DNA from: Pseudolabrys sp. Root1462
GTDB taxonomy: Bacteria; Pseudomonadota; Alphaproteobacteria; Rhizobiales; Xanthobacteraceae
Reading direction: 5' to 3'
Length of the DNA stretch: 64,000 nucleotides
Assembly (NCBI RefSeq): GCF_001426945.1
Contig: NZ_LMFS01000004.1
Span: 130,852-194,851 of the forward strand
Shown here: piece after piece, positions 1-8,629 of the stretch
Layout: each line of letters opens with the position of its first letter
How positions within the stretch are numbered: position 1 is the stretch's first letter
The notes under the pieces: model-generated
Told to the model about the DNA's origin: nothing
Seen by the model: the letters and a program-made list of their open reading frames with translations, nothing else
Databases searched by the model: none
Program-made: the position numbers and the translations under genes

Positions 1-359
1 ACGACATACTCGGCCAGCATTCCGTCGAGCACCCGGCTGCCGAGGGCCGATGCGATATAGCTGCTCTTGAACGGCCCCGAGACCCAATCGCGGAAATATG
101 ACGCGGCAACGCGGTCGCCAACCTTCCATTGGACGACGCCGGAGCCAATGGCATCGATGACGCCTGCGCCATCGCAGAGCGGCACACGGCCATTGATCGC
201 CCCGTTGCCTGCCGCGTCGAGGATCAGCAGGTCGCGATAGTTCAGACTCGCTGCCTCGACCCGAATGCGGATATCGCCGCTGGCAGGTTCCGGTTTCTCG
301 ATATCGGCTTGCACGAGGCTCCCTGCACCATCGCGGCCGATCAAATGGAAAGCCTTCAT
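1..359 (-). CDS. N-terminal part of an MDR-family NAD(P)-dependent alcohol dehydrogenase (runs off the left edge)
   Basis: About 119 residues are visible; the rest lies left of the window. The sequence reads as the GroES-like catalytic domain of the medium-chain dehydrogenase/reductase superfamily: a start MKAFHLIGRDG, then ASLNYRDLL around residues 37-45, then CDGAGVIDAIG and a VGDRV turn near residue 80. The cysteine that binds catalytic zinc in classical ADHs is replaced by the NYRD type sequence, so a zinc-free quinone-oxidoreductase-like or NAD(P)-dependent alcohol dehydrogenase is more likely. It starts 85 bp from the divergent MerR gene and its promoter carries the MerR-type palindrome, so it is probably the regulated target. 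The substrate cannot be read from this fragment. Confidence 0.8.
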   Translation of the reverse strand, partial: MKAFHLIGRDGAGSLVQADIEKPEPASGDIRIRVEAASLNYRDLLILDAAGNGAINGRVPLCDGAGVIDAIGSGVVQWKVGDRVAASYFRDWVSGPFKSSYIASALGSRVLDGMLAEYV

Positions 360-402
360 CGTTGCTCCTCGCAAGTGTCGTATTCACTTGAGTGAGCGCA
401 GC

Positions 403-433
403 GTGTAGGCTCTGACAGCGCTGTCAGAGTCAA
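403..433 (-). promoter_or_regulatory. MerR-type promoter and operator for the alcohol dehydrogenase gene
   Basis: Reading leftward there is a -35 TTGACT (433-428), a 19-bp spacer and a -10-like CTACAC (408-403). The overlong spacer is filled by a perfect 20-bp palindrome CTCTGACAGCGCTGTCAGAG (410-429). A 19-20 bp spacer with a centred inverted repeat is the hallmark of MerR-activated promoters, which the regulator untwists. The -10 is poor, as expected for an activated promoter. Confidence 0.75.
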
Positions 434-444
434 GAGGCCTTCAC

Positions 445-795
445 ATGAAGATCGGCGAACTCTCCCGTAGGTCGGGAGTCAGCGTCCGAATGCTGCGTTA
501 CTACGAAAGCGAAGGATTGCTCGCGCCGCAACGGACCAAGGCTGGTTACCGTGACTATGGTGTGGCGGAAGAGGAAACCGTCCGGCGGATCAGGATGCTT
601 GGCGCCGCCGGATTGACGCTTCAAACGATCCAGCGGTTGCTGCCTTGCGTGAGGAACGACCACCTCGACTTCAAGCCGTGCAACGAACTGCGAAGAATCC
701 TCGCACAGCAGGTCGGCCTCATCGATGAACGTATCGACTCGCTCAGCCAAAGCAGGAAAATGCTGGCCGGGTTTCTATCAAGCGTGAACCAATAG
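445..795 (+). CDS. MerR family transcriptional regulator
   Basis: A 116-residue regulator. The winged-helix DNA-binding region is obvious at residues 1-40 (KIGELSRRSGVS, then MLRYYESEGLL with the conserved RYYE at 18-21), followed by the dimerisation helix from about residue 75. Two cysteines, C68 (LLPCV) and C79 (KPCNEL), sit at the start of the coiled coil. Family members that control alcohol/aldehyde dehydrogenases (NmlR/AdhR type) sense electrophiles through cysteine, but whether these two do so is inference. It is divergent from the MDR dehydrogenase and probably regulates it through the palindrome at 410-429. The start is the first ATG after the operator. Confidence 0.9.
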   Translation: MKIGELSRRSGVSVRMLRYYESEGLLAPQRTKAGYRDYGVAEEETVRRIRMLGAAGLTLQTIQRLLPCVRNDHLDFKPCNELRRILAQQVGLIDERIDSLSQSRKMLAGFLSSVNQ

Positions 796-894
796 CCGTC
801 TCCAGCAACCAGGTTTCTTGAGCCGGCCGTTCGCGTCCTGCTGTTGTCCGAAGTCCGCCGTCGTCGCCGTGAGCGCCACGGGGCGACGACCTCT

Positions 895-2133
895 CTATTT
901 GCTCTGCGCCGCCGTCGCCCCGAGCAGTTCCACCCAGCGCCGCATGTCGATGGTCATATAGATCATCCAGCCGAGCACGATGAAGGCGAGCACCGGCTTG
1001 AGCACACGGTCGACCGCCAGCGCGCCGTGGAAATCGATCAGCAGGACCGCGATGATGAGCAGCCAGGCGCGGTGGTCGCGGGCGTTACGCCGCAGCAGCA
1101 TCAACGCCACGCCGGTCAGCGCCGGGGTGAACACCATGTAGGACAGGAACTCGTTACGCGGCCCGAACAGGTTGATGTAGCACGCCGCGTACAGCATCAC
1201 GGCGACGGCAAAGACGACGATGTTGCCATAGCGCGCGATGCGCCAGACCAGCGCCAGGAAGCCGAGTGCGGCGGCGAGCCGGATCGCGGTCTGTACGGTG
1301 TGCGGCAGCGCCAGCCCGAACGAGTCGAGCATCGTCGCGAAGTCGGCCTGATAGAGCCACTGCCCCGGCTCGACCGAGGTCAGTTGCTGCAGCTTGACGA
1401 TCCAGATGCGGTACTGCTCGGCGACATAGGCCGGATGCGCAAACGCGAACGGCAAGGTCAATGCCGCGACCAGCGCCAGAGCCAGCCACAGCCGCATTTT
1501 CGGTTGCGTCGCGCCGCACAGCAGCAGCATCACCAGCGACAGCGGTTTGGTGATGATGCTGAGGAACAGCCAAAGCGCGCCGAGCGCCCAGCGCCGCCGC
1601 GCAATCGCCACCGCCGCCAGCATCATGAAGGCGGTCATTCCGACCTGCGCCTGGACGTATTTCAGATTGAACCAGGCGACCGGGATGTTGATCATCAGCA
1701 GCACGCCGGCGAGGTTGAGGACATCGCGGCCGCTCTGTTCCGGCAGCAACAGCTTCATGAAGAAGTACGCGGCGACGGACAACAGCGCTGCCGAGATCGC
1801 CATGGCGATCGCCGCTGCGACCACCGGCTGCAGCATCGGCAGCGGTCCGAGCACGAGCAGCGACACCGGCCAGTACAGATATTCGCCGAGGGTCGACATG
1901 TCGTAGATCGTCTGCCCGCTCCAGAAAGCGTGCGCGGCATCGAGATAGGCCTGGAAGGTCGAGCCGAAGCGCTTCGGATCGGTGCGCACCAGCGAATTGA
2001 TGCAGAAGACGATCCAGACGCCCCAGCCGATCCAAGGATAGCGCAGAAAGATCTCGCTGACGCGATCCTCGAGGCGCAGCAGGTTCTGATAGCTGAAGAA
2101 GCTTCCGTTCTCTTGTTGGGAGTCCACGGCCAT
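895..2133 (-). CDS. Multi-pass membrane glycosyltransferase, GT87/DUF2029-like
   Basis: About 412 residues with eight or more hydrophobic segments, for example VAAAIAMAISAALLSVAAYF and LWLALALVAALTLPFAF. An early loop carries the acidic YLDAAHAF and the YWPVSLL stretch typical of polyprenyl-phosphate-mannose-dependent GT87 enzymes. Such proteins transfer a sugar from a lipid carrier on the outer face of the inner membrane; the acceptor is unknown. I choose ATG 2133 because AGAGGG lies just upstream; ATG 2166 is an alternative. It follows the other membrane glycosyltransferase on the same strand by 34 nt, so they are likely co-transcribed. Confidence 0.65.
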   Translation of the reverse strand: MAVDSQQENGSFFSYQNLLRLEDRVSEIFLRYPWIGWGVWIVFCINSLVRTDPKRFGSTFQAYLDAAHAFWSGQTIYDMSTLGEYLYWPVSLLVLGPLPMLQPVVAAAIAMAISAALLSVAAYFFMKLLLPEQSGRDVLNLAGVLLMINIPVAWFNLKYVQAQVGMTAFMMLAAVAIARRRWALGALWLFLSIITKPLSLVMLLLCGATQPKMRLWLALALVAALTLPFAFAHPAYVAEQYRIWIVKLQQLTSVEPGQWLYQADFATMLDSFGLALPHTVQTAIRLAAALGFLALVWRIARYGNIVVFAVAVMLYAACYINLFGPRNEFLSYMVFTPALTGVALMLLRRNARDHRAWLLIIAVLLIDFHGALAVDRVLKPVLAFIVLGWMIYMTIDMRRWVELLGATAAQSK

Positions 2134-2167
2134 GCCCTCTGTAGCCTCGCGTTGAGGCAAGCGCATA

Positions 2168-3679
2168 TCACGACCGCGGCGGTACGACCATGATCGTATA
2201 GTGGCGCGGCTCGGCGCCGGGACTGCCAGGTGTGCGGAAGATCGTCGTCTGTGACGTCTGGCTCGGCGCATCGCCGATCGCGGTCTTGGCTCTGGCGAGG
2301 CAGGCCTGATCCTCGGTGAAGCACAGTTGCACCATGCCGCCGTGCCGCAAGGTAACCGGGTCAGGCATCGTCACCAGTCCCGGAACGAGTATGCGCGGCT
2401 TGTCCTGGGCATAGGCAGCCACCGGCAAAACGATATCGCCGTCGCCGCCGACATAACGCAGCGGCAGCGGCATGACCTGCCGCCAAAGCCGCTCCACCTC
2501 GCGCGCCAGCAGCGGCGCCTGCGCCGCCGGCGGCGGGCCCTTCGGCCGGGTCCGCTCGGCGATGAAGGGCGAGGCCGCAAGCAGCACCAGCGGCAGCGCG
2601 ATGGCAAAAGCGGCGATGCGCTTGGTATCGACCGGCCGCCAGGTCACGGCCGGGGGCGACAGCAGCATCACGGGCAACAAGGTCCAGGCCGACATCGACC
2701 ACAGCGAGGTGATTTCGGTATGGGCGGCGACGGCCCCCACCATCGGCAGCAACAGCGGCGCCCAGAACGCCAGTGCCACGAGGCGCCTGTCGTCATTCTG
2801 CGGCCAGACCATGTCGCGCATGGTTGCAAGATGCGCACGCGAAGCGACGAGCACGATGAGCACCGGTAGCGCGACATAGCCGATCGAGCCGCCGAGATAG
2901 CCGAGCGCGGCGACGGCGGTCGCGGCAAAGGGTTTGGCCTCGTGCGCGGCTTCGGCATACTTGAAGGTGATGAAATCGTGCTGGAACAGCCAGACGATGT
3001 GCGGCGCAAGGCAGACGGCGCCGAACAGCACGGTGATCCACGGCGCGACGGAGCGGAAATACAACGTGCGGCGACGGTCGGCGAGCGCGGCGACGACGAG
3101 GCCGGCGATCAGAAAGATCGACCAGTATTTGCCAAGCATGCAGGCCGCCGCGGCGATGCCGGCGAGCGCGGCCAGGCGCGGGCTGCGCGTGACGTATGAT
3201 TTCAGGAAGTAATAGGTCGCCGCCGCCCATAGCGGCATCAGCACGGTGTTGACGTTGAACTTCAGCGCATGAAAACTGAAGAACGGCACCAAGGTCAGCA
3301 AGGCGAGACCGGCGACGCGCTTCGACAGCGGCAGATAGTCGGCCATCAGCCGCCAGATGATCCACAGCGCCAGCGCCGGCATCAGCATCGCCAGCAGGTA
3401 ATAGGCCCAGTCCGACACCGGAAAGATTTCGAACCAGCCGCGCACCAGCCAGGCCGCGAGCGGCGGATGCTTGGAATAACCGAAATCGAGATCGCGCGAC
3501 CACGCGATCAACTCGGTCATGTCAGGATTGAGGCCCTGCGTCTGCTTGGTAATCGTGCCGTAGGCGGTCCACACGCCGACATAGACGGCGAGCGCGAACA
3601 GCACCGTCACATTGGCGTTGGCCGGATCGGCGAATGACGCGGCAATGCGCCGGGCGTCTTTTTTGATGTTCGACCACAT
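2168..3679 (-). CDS. ArnT/PMT-like membrane glycosyltransferase (GT39/GT83 family)
   Basis: 503 residues, polytopic. A TM helix at about residues 24-40 is followed by an acidic, proline-rich first periplasmic loop (NPDMTELIAWSRDLDFGY, then SKHPPLAAWLVRGWF), which is the signature region of the PMT_2/ArnT superfamily using undecaprenyl-phosphate sugars. The C-terminal third (about residues 370-500) is soluble and periplasmic, with TFEDQACLARAK-like cysteine-bearing sequence, as in other two-domain members. It is the first gene of a two-gene leftward unit with the GT87-like protein. Sugar and acceptor cannot be predicted; modification of lipid A or another envelope glycan is a reasonable guess. 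Confidence 0.75.
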   Translation of the reverse strand: MWSNIKKDARRIAASFADPANANVTVLFALAVYVGVWTAYGTITKQTQGLNPDMTELIAWSRDLDFGYSKHPPLAAWLVRGWFEIFPVSDWAYYLLAMLMPALALWIIWRLMADYLPLSKRVAGLALLTLVPFFSFHALKFNVNTVLMPLWAAATYYFLKSYVTRSPRLAALAGIAAAACMLGKYWSIFLIAGLVVAALADRRRTLYFRSVAPWITVLFGAVCLAPHIVWLFQHDFITFKYAEAAHEAKPFAATAVAALGYLGGSIGYVALPVLIVLVASRAHLATMRDMVWPQNDDRRLVALAFWAPLLLPMVGAVAAHTEITSLWSMSAWTLLPVMLLSPPAVTWRPVDTKRIAAFAIALPLVLLAASPFIAERTRPKGPPPAAQAPLLAREVERLWRQVMPLPLRYVGGDGDIVLPVAAYAQDKPRILVPGLVTMPDPVTLRHGGMVQLCFTEDQACLARAKTAIGDAPSQTSQTTIFRTPGSPGAEPRHYTIMVVPPRS

Positions 3680-3728
3680 GGCGGGAGCCTATGCCACGGC
3701 GCGCGGCGCAGGTCACCTTACCTTTGTC

Positions 3729-4253
3729 TCACACTTCCTTATAGAAAAACGCCGTGGCCGTCGGCACGCCGAGGGTCGAGAGCGCGTGGCCCGGCACGAT
3801 GCCGTATTGGACCCAGCCGCAACTGCGATACAGCAGATCGCCGGAGCTGCCCAAGGTCGTATCGAGCATCAGCAGCGTTCGCCCCTCCTCCCGCGCCAGC
3901 GCCTCGACGGCATCGAGCAGGCGGCGCCCGACGCCTTTCCGGCGATGCGACGCCAGCACCAGCATCTTGCCGACATCGGCGCGGTGCGGCTGGTTCGGTT
4001 GCGGCGCCTTGGTCAGCACGACGGTGCCGATCAACCGATCGCCGTCTTCCGCGACCAGCAGATGCCGCCCGCCATCGGCGAGACCGGAGATCTGGCCTCG
4101 CCAGAATTCCTCCGCCTCGCTTTGCGTGAAGCCCTCCAGGAAATTCACCGAAGCGCCGCTGTCCACCGCGTCGCGCAGGATGGCGCCGAGTTCACCGAGA
4201 CGCCGCTCGGCCTCGGCGGCAGCGAGCTCACGGATGACGACGGTGCCGGCCAT
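3729..4253 (-). CDS. GNAT family N-acetyltransferase
   Basis: 174 residues. The acetyl-CoA binding region is clear: VGKMLVLASHRRKGVGRRLLD (R/Q-x-x-G-x-G/A type loop) at about residues 100-120, followed by an amphipathic helix and the LLYRSCGWVQYG strand that closes the fold. The start ATG 4253 lies 11 nt after the stop of the XRE-cupin gene, so the two form a small operon. A GNAT tied to an XRE-cupin regulator often handles a small metabolite or antibiotic-like compound, but the substrate is unknown here. Confidence 0.88.
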   Translation of the reverse strand: MAGTVVIRELAAAEAERRLGELGAILRDAVDSGASVNFLEGFTQSEAEEFWRGQISGLADGGRHLLVAEDGDRLIGTVVLTKAPQPNQPHRADVGKMLVLASHRRKGVGRRLLDAVEALAREEGRTLLMLDTTLGSSGDLLYRSCGWVQYGIVPGHALSTLGVPTATAFFYKEV

Positions 4254-4264
4254 AAACTGTCCTT

Positions 4265-4855
4265 TCAGAAACGCGGCGCGCCAGGCGCGACCACGACGAG
4301 ATAATGCGCCGGCTTGACTCCCGGATTGCGAAAGACGATTGGCTGGCCAAGGTGCATATGCAGGCAGTCGCCGGCTTCGAGCCGGTAGGTCGTGTCGCCG
4401 ACCGTCAATTCCATGCGGCCGGCGAGCAACACGATCTGCTGATCCATCGGCGGCGTGCGCGAGGATTCCATGGTCACCGAGGCGCCGGCGGGAAACTCGA
4501 CGTCGACAATGTCGGCCGCCGCGTCGCACTTCGGCGGCGTCACCGCGCGCCGCACGTAGCCGCTGGCGGGATCGCGCCACACCACCTGGTCGGCGCGGCG
4601 CGACAGCGGCGAGGGCGGCTGTTCGGTCTCGGCGAACAGCGCCGACAGCGTGACATCGAGCCCGGCGCAGACGCGGCCGAGCAGTTGCGCGGTCGGATTC
4701 GATTCACCGCGCTCGATGCGCGACAGCATGGCGCGGCTCACGCCGGCCCTTTCCGCCAGTGCCTCCAGCGTCAGGCCGCGGGCGGCGCGCAACGCCTTGA
4801 TCCGCTCGCCGATGGCGCGATCCAGGCTGTCGAGGTCGGCACTTTCTTGTTCCAT
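4265..4855 (-). CDS. XRE-family regulator with C-terminal cupin sensor domain
   Basis: 196 residues. A helix-turn-helix covers residues 15-70 (IKALRAARGLTLEALAERAG, then VSRAMLSRIERGESNPT), followed by a single cupin domain at about 115-190 with AGRMELTVGDTTYRLEAGDC and HMHLGQPIVFRNPG. This is the usual layout of one-component small-molecule sensors. There is no Shine-Dalgarno before ATG 4855, and a -10-like TATTCT lies only seven bases before it, so the message may be leaderless. An inverted repeat (4857-4879) overlaps this promoter, which suggests autorepression. It is co-transcribed with the GNAT gene. Confidence 0.9.
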   Translation of the reverse strand: MEQESADLDSLDRAIGERIKALRAARGLTLEALAERAGVSRAMLSRIERGESNPTAQLLGRVCAGLDVTLSALFAETEQPPSPLSRRADQVVWRDPASGYVRRAVTPPKCDAAADIVDVEFPAGASVTMESSRTPPMDQQIVLLAGRMELTVGDTTYRLEAGDCLHMHLGQPIVFRNPGVKPAHYLVVVAPGAPRF

Positions 4856-4856
4856 G

Positions 4857-4879
4857 ATATAAGAATAGCTGTCTTATAT
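4857..4879 (-). promoter_or_regulatory. Operator-like inverted repeat at the XRE-cupin promoter
   Basis: ATATAAGA (4857-4864), a 7-nt spacer, then TCTTATAT (4872-4879): perfect 8-bp arms in an AT-rich patch inside very GC-rich DNA. Read leftward, TTGGTT, 17 bp, then TATTCT (4867-4862) would be the promoter, so a dimer bound here would block RNA polymerase. The assignment to the XRE protein is by position. Confidence 0.55.
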
Positions 4880-4944
4880 ATTGGAACCAAGACGCCTTGC
4901 CGCCGCGAACCCGCCGTTAACGTCGGGCCGCCACACTCCCGGCC

Positions 4945-6108
4945 ATGGCGCAGCAGATTTTGCAGAGGACGGCCGTCGAGACGCCACGCGTGGCGGCGCC
5001 TGCGCTCGCCCCCATGACCGAGCCGGCGCCCGAACTGTCCGTCATCCTGCCGGCCTTCAATGAGCGCGCCAACATCCCGATGATGGTCGAGCGCCTGTCG
5101 CGCGCGCTCGACGGCATCGACTGGGAAGTCATCGTCGTTGACGACAATTCGCCGGACGGCACCAGCGCCCTCACCCGCGACATCGGCTCGCGCGACCGCC
5201 GCGTCCGCTGCATTCGCCGCGTCGGCCGCCGCGGCCTCGCCGGCGCCTGCATCGAGGGCATGCTGGCCTCGAGCGCGCCGTACGTCGCGGTGATGGATGC
5301 CGACGGCCAGCATGACGAGACGCTGCTCGCGGCCATGGTCGCAAAACTGCGCCAATGCGAGACCGATCTCGTCGTCGCCTCGCGCTATATCGACGGCGTC
5401 ACGGATTCCGGTTTCAGCGCCAGCCGGGCGAAGGCGAGCCAGTGGTCCACCGTCCTGGCGCGCAAGCTGCTGAAGGTCGAACTGACCGATCCGATGAGCG
5501 GCTTCTTCATGCTCCGCCGCGAGGTGATCGACGAACTGGCGCCGAAGCTGTCGACACAAGGCTTCAAGATTCTGCTCGATATCGCCGCCACCGGCCGCGA
5601 CACCTTGCGCGTCGCCGAACTCCCGTTCGTGTTCGGCGCGCGGCTTCATGGTGAGAGCAAGCTGGATGCCCGCGTCGCGCTCGATTTCGGCCAGCTCCTG
5701 CTGGCCAAGCTGTCGAACGACGCCATCTCCTACCGCTTCGTGCTGTTCTGTCTGGTCGGCGCCACCGGCGTCGGCGTGCACATGGCCGCGCTCTACATGG
5801 TTCACGCGCTCGGCGTCGAAAGCTTCGGCGTGCAGCAGACCATTGCCACCATAGTCGCGATCGCCTGGAACTACGTTTTCAACAACGCCTATACCTACCG
5901 CGACCAGCGCCTCGCCGGTTGGGCCTTCGTCCGCGGCCTGCTCGTGTTCGAACTGGTCTGCTCGGTCGGCGCCATTTCCAATGTCGGCGTCGCCAGCCTG
6001 ATCTACGCCGGCGGCCCGAGCTGGTGGATCGCCGGCCTTGGCGGCGCCGTCATGGGCGCGGTGTGGAATTACGCCGTTTCCGCCGCAGTCGTGTGGAAGA
6101 CGCCCTGA
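4945..6108 (+). CDS. Polyprenol-phosphate glycosyltransferase fused to a GtrA-like membrane domain
   Basis: 387 residues in two parts. Residues 30-255 are a GT2 (GT-A) domain like dolichol-phosphate mannosyltransferase: ELSVILPAFNERANIP, VVDDNSPDGT at 65-73, and the metal-binding DAD at 118-120 (VMDADGQHD). Residues 265-385 form four membrane segments of the GtrA family (FVLFCLVGATGVGVHMAALY, then AWNYVFNNAYTYRDQRL). Such fusions make a lipid-linked sugar in the cytoplasm and are thought to help present or flip it. It could supply the sugar donor for the two membrane glycosyltransferases at 0.9-3.7 kb. ATG 4945 has no clear ribosome site; ATG 5014 is an alternative. Confidence 0.88.
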   Translation: MAQQILQRTAVETPRVAAPALAPMTEPAPELSVILPAFNERANIPMMVERLSRALDGIDWEVIVVDDNSPDGTSALTRDIGSRDRRVRCIRRVGRRGLAGACIEGMLASSAPYVAVMDADGQHDETLLAAMVAKLRQCETDLVVASRYIDGVTDSGFSASRAKASQWSTVLARKLLKVELTDPMSGFFMLRREVIDELAPKLSTQGFKILLDIAATGRDTLRVAELPFVFGARLHGESKLDARVALDFGQLLLAKLSNDAISYRFVLFCLVGATGVGVHMAALYMVHALGVESFGVQQTIATIVAIAWNYVFNNAYTYRDQRLAGWAFVRGLLVFELVCSVGAISNVGVASLIYAGGPSWWIAGLGGAVMGAVWNYAVSAAVVWKTP

Positions 6109-6111
6109 GCT

Positions 6112-6216
6112 CGTCATTCCGGGATGCGCTGAAAGCCCGGACCCGCAATCCACCCTCAAATTCGGCACTTGTTGCTGGATTCCGGGTTCGACCCTGCGGG
6201 TCGCCCCGGAATGACG
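6112..6216. repeat. Palindromic intergenic repeat, ATTCCGGG family
   Basis: CGTCATTCCGGG (6112-6123) is perfectly complementary to CCCGGAATGACG (6205-6216), enclosing about 80 bp. Related shorter copies lie at 16672-16711 and 19055-19092. The element fills the gap between the glycosyltransferase and lepA. Confidence 0.8.
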
Positions 6217-6272
6217 GCGGGTGGCTATGAGATCGCCTTGTAGCCCCGGGATTCGGGTGTTATCTCGCGGCC

Positions 6273-8084
6273 ATGACGTCCGCCCCGATCCAGAATATCC
6301 GCAATTTCTCCATCGTCGCCCATATCGACCATGGCAAATCGACGCTGGCCGACCGGCTGATCCAGCTCACCGGCGGCCTCGACGCGCGCGAGATGGCGGG
6401 CCGCGAGCAGGTCCTCGACTCGATGGACATCGAGAAAGAGCGCGGCATCACCATCAAGGCGCAGACCGTGCGCCTGAAATACCGCGCCAAGGACGGCAAG
6501 GATTACATCCTCAACCTGATGGACACGCCCGGCCACGTCGACTTCGCCTATGAGGTCAACCGGTCGCTGGCCGCCTGCGAGGGTTCGCTGCTGGTGGTCG
6601 ACGCCTCGCAGGGCGTCGAAGCGCAGACGCTCGCCAATGTCTATCACGCGCTCGACGCCGGCCACGAGATCGTGCCGGTGCTCAACAAGATCGACCTGCC
6701 GGCCGCCGAGCCGGAAAAGATCAAGAAGCAGATCGAGGACGTCATCGGCCTCGACGCCTCCGACGCCATCGGCATTTCCGCCAAGACCGGCCTCAACATC
6801 GATCAGGTGCTGGAAGCTATCGTCACCAAGCTGCCGCCGCCGAAGGGCGATCGCGACGCGCCGCTCAAGGCGCTGCTGGTCGATAGCTGGTACGACGCCT
6901 ACCTCGGGGTCGTCGTTCTGGTGCGCGTCGTCGATGGCGCGCTGAAGAAGGGCCAGCGCATCCGCATGATCGGCATCGAGGCGCATTATGAAGTCGATCG
7001 TGTCGGCGTATTCCTGCCGAAGCTGACGCCGGTCGACGAACTCGGCCCCGGCGAGATCGGCATGCTCACCGCCTCGATCAAGGAAGTCGCCGACACGCGC
7101 GTCGGCGATACCATCACCGACGAGCGCAATCCGAACGACGATCCCCTGCCCGGCTTCCAGCCGGCGATCCCGGTCGTGTTCTGCGGCCTGTTCCCGGTTG
7201 ATGCTGCCGACTTCGAAGCGCTGCGCGCGGCGATGGGCAAGCTGCGCCTCAACGACGCCAGCTTCACCTTCGAAATGGAAACCTCGGCCGCGCTCGGCTT
7301 CGGCTTCCGCTGCGGCTTCCTTGGCCTGCTGCATCTCGAAATCATTCAGGAGCGGCTGGAGCGCGAATTCAATCTCGATCTGATCGCCACGGCGCCATCG
7401 GTCATCTACAAGATGAACCTGCGCGACGGCAGCCAGATCGAGCTGCACAATCCGGTCGACATGCCGGACGTGATGCAGATCCTCGAGATCGAGGAGCCGT
7501 GGATCGAAGCGACGATCCTGACGCCGGACGAATATCTCGGCGCCGTGCTCAAGCTGTGCCAGGACCGCCGCGGCACGCAGAAGGAGCTGACCTATGTCGG
7601 CTCGCGCGCCATGGTCAAATACGACCTGCCGCTCAACGAGGTGGTGTTCGATTTCTACGATCGCCTGAAATCGGTGTCGAAGGGCTATGCCTCGTTCGAC
7701 TATCATCTCACCGATTACAAGGTGTCCGACCTCGTCAAGATGTCGATCCTCGTCAATGACGAACCGGTCGATGCGCTGTCGATGCTGGTGCACCGGACGC
7801 GCGCCGAATCGCGCGGCCGTGGCATGGTCGAGAAGCTGAAGGAACTGATCCCGCCGCACATGTTCCAGGTGCCGATCCAGGCCGCCATCGGCGGCAAGAT
7901 CATCGCCCGCGAAACCGTGCGCGCGCTGCGCAAGGACGTCACCGCCAAGTGCTACGGCGGCGACGCCACCCGCAAGCGCAAGCTTCTGGACAAGCAGAAG
8001 AAGGGCAAGAAGAAGATGCGCCAGTACGGCAAGGTGGACATCCCGCAGGAGGCGTTCATCGCCGCGCTGAAGGTGGATGTGTAG
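6273..8084 (+). CDS. lepA: Elongation factor 4 (LepA), translational GTPase
   Basis: 603 residues, the usual full length. All GTPase motifs are present: AHIDHGKS (16-23), the switch region [22 protein letters not shown], and NKIDLP. Domain II, the EF-G-like III and V domains and the LepA-specific C-terminal domain follow, ending in the basic [17 protein letters not shown]. LepA binds stalled or mistranslocated ribosomes and affects initiation and elongation. It is a single-gene unit here, with a palindromic repeat just upstream and no obvious Shine-Dalgarno before ATG 6273. Confidence 0.98.
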   Translation: MTSAPIQNIRNFSIVAHIDHGKSTLADRLIQLTGGLDAREMAGREQVLDSMDIEKERGITIKAQTVRLKYRAKDGKDYILNLMDTPGHVDFAYEVNRSLAACEGSLLVVDASQGVEAQTLANVYHALDAGHEIVPVLNKIDLPAAEPEKIKKQIEDVIGLDASDAIGISAKTGLNIDQVLEAIVTKLPPPKGDRDAPLKALLVDSWYDAYLGVVVLVRVVDGALKKGQRIRMIGIEAHYEVDRVGVFLPKLTPVDELGPGEIGMLTASIKEVADTRVGDTITDERNPNDDPLPGFQPAIPVVFCGLFPVDAADFEALRAAMGKLRLNDASFTFEMETSAALGFGFRCGFLGLLHLEIIQERLEREFNLDLIATAPSVIYKMNLRDGSQIELHNPVDMPDVMQILEIEEPWIEATILTPDEYLGAVLKLCQDRRGTQKELTYVGSRAMVKYDLPLNEVVFDFYDRLKSVSKGYASFDYHLTDYKVSDLVKMSILVNDEPVDALSMLVHRTRAESRGRGMVEKLKELIPPHMFQVPIQAAIGGKIIARETVRALRKDVTAKCYGGDATRKRKLLDKQKKGKKKMRQYGKVDIPQEAFIAALKVDV

Positions 8085-8096
8085 GGAAACGGAAGC

Positions 8097-8408
8097 CTAC
8101 TGACCCGCAAATCGGGGCTTCATAGCGATCAGCGAGACAGCGACCTTCCGCGCCCGGTCTTTCGCCTCGGCCGATTTGCCAAGACCCATATATTCAGTCT
8201 CAATTGTGTAGAGATAGTCGGCGACCTGTTCGATTGATGCGCCGTCATGCATCACCATGACATAGGCCTTGCTGACATAGGCATCGTACTCGTCCTGCGC
8301 CTGCGGTACGTCGCGGACCCCGATCGGATCCCATTCTCGCATCAACAAATCATGGACCATGGCCCTGTTCTGCCTTGCGAGGTATTTTGGATAGGGCTTG
8401 ATTGTCAT
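8097..8408 (-). CDS. Small DUF1871-like protein of unknown function
   Basis: 103 residues if translation starts at ATG 8408, which has GAGG seven bases upstream; an upstream start adds ten residues. The stretch LLMREWDPIGVRDVPQAQDE followed by YDAYVSKAYVMV resembles the short DUF1871-type proteins found scattered in bacteria, where the REWDPIG...EYD motif is the most conserved part. It is fully soluble and mostly helical with no signal peptide. It converges on lepA. I do not know its role. Confidence 0.65.
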   Translation of the reverse strand: MTIKPYPKYLARQNRAMVHDLLMREWDPIGVRDVPQAQDEYDAYVSKAYVMVMHDGASIEQVADYLYTIETEYMGLGKSAEAKDRARKVAVSLIAMKPRFAGQ

Positions 8409-8499
8409 GCGACGGCCTCGAAAATCCGCGACAGCCAATTGGGGCTAAGCACAATAGCTCGCAGGCAGTGACTCTGCCCGGCCTAGCCTCTCCCGGCCT

Positions 8500-8534
8500 A
8501 ATCCTTCGAGACGCGTCCGTCGGCCGCTCCTCGG
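8500..8534. repeat. Fragment of the CCTTCGAGACGC repeat family
   Basis: TCCTTCGAGACGCG followed by a CGCTCCTC end resembles the right half of the longer palindromic copy at 63401-63493 and the copy at 47376-47463. It is probably a truncated intergenic repeat. Confidence 0.5.
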
Positions 8535-8629
8535 AAGAAGGCGGAGAGAAGCCCGCCGCACCGCACGATTGACGCCGTTCCGGCCCGTCAGCCACACTCC
8601 GCAAAAATCATACGGCTTTGGAGGGGCGC

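Noticed and set aside
844-2193. A 449-codon rightward open frame
   Set aside because: It is antisense to the GT87-like membrane protein; the His/Gln/Arg-rich product is typical shadow sequence.
6225-7859. A 544-codon leftward open frame
   Set aside because: It is antisense to lepA.
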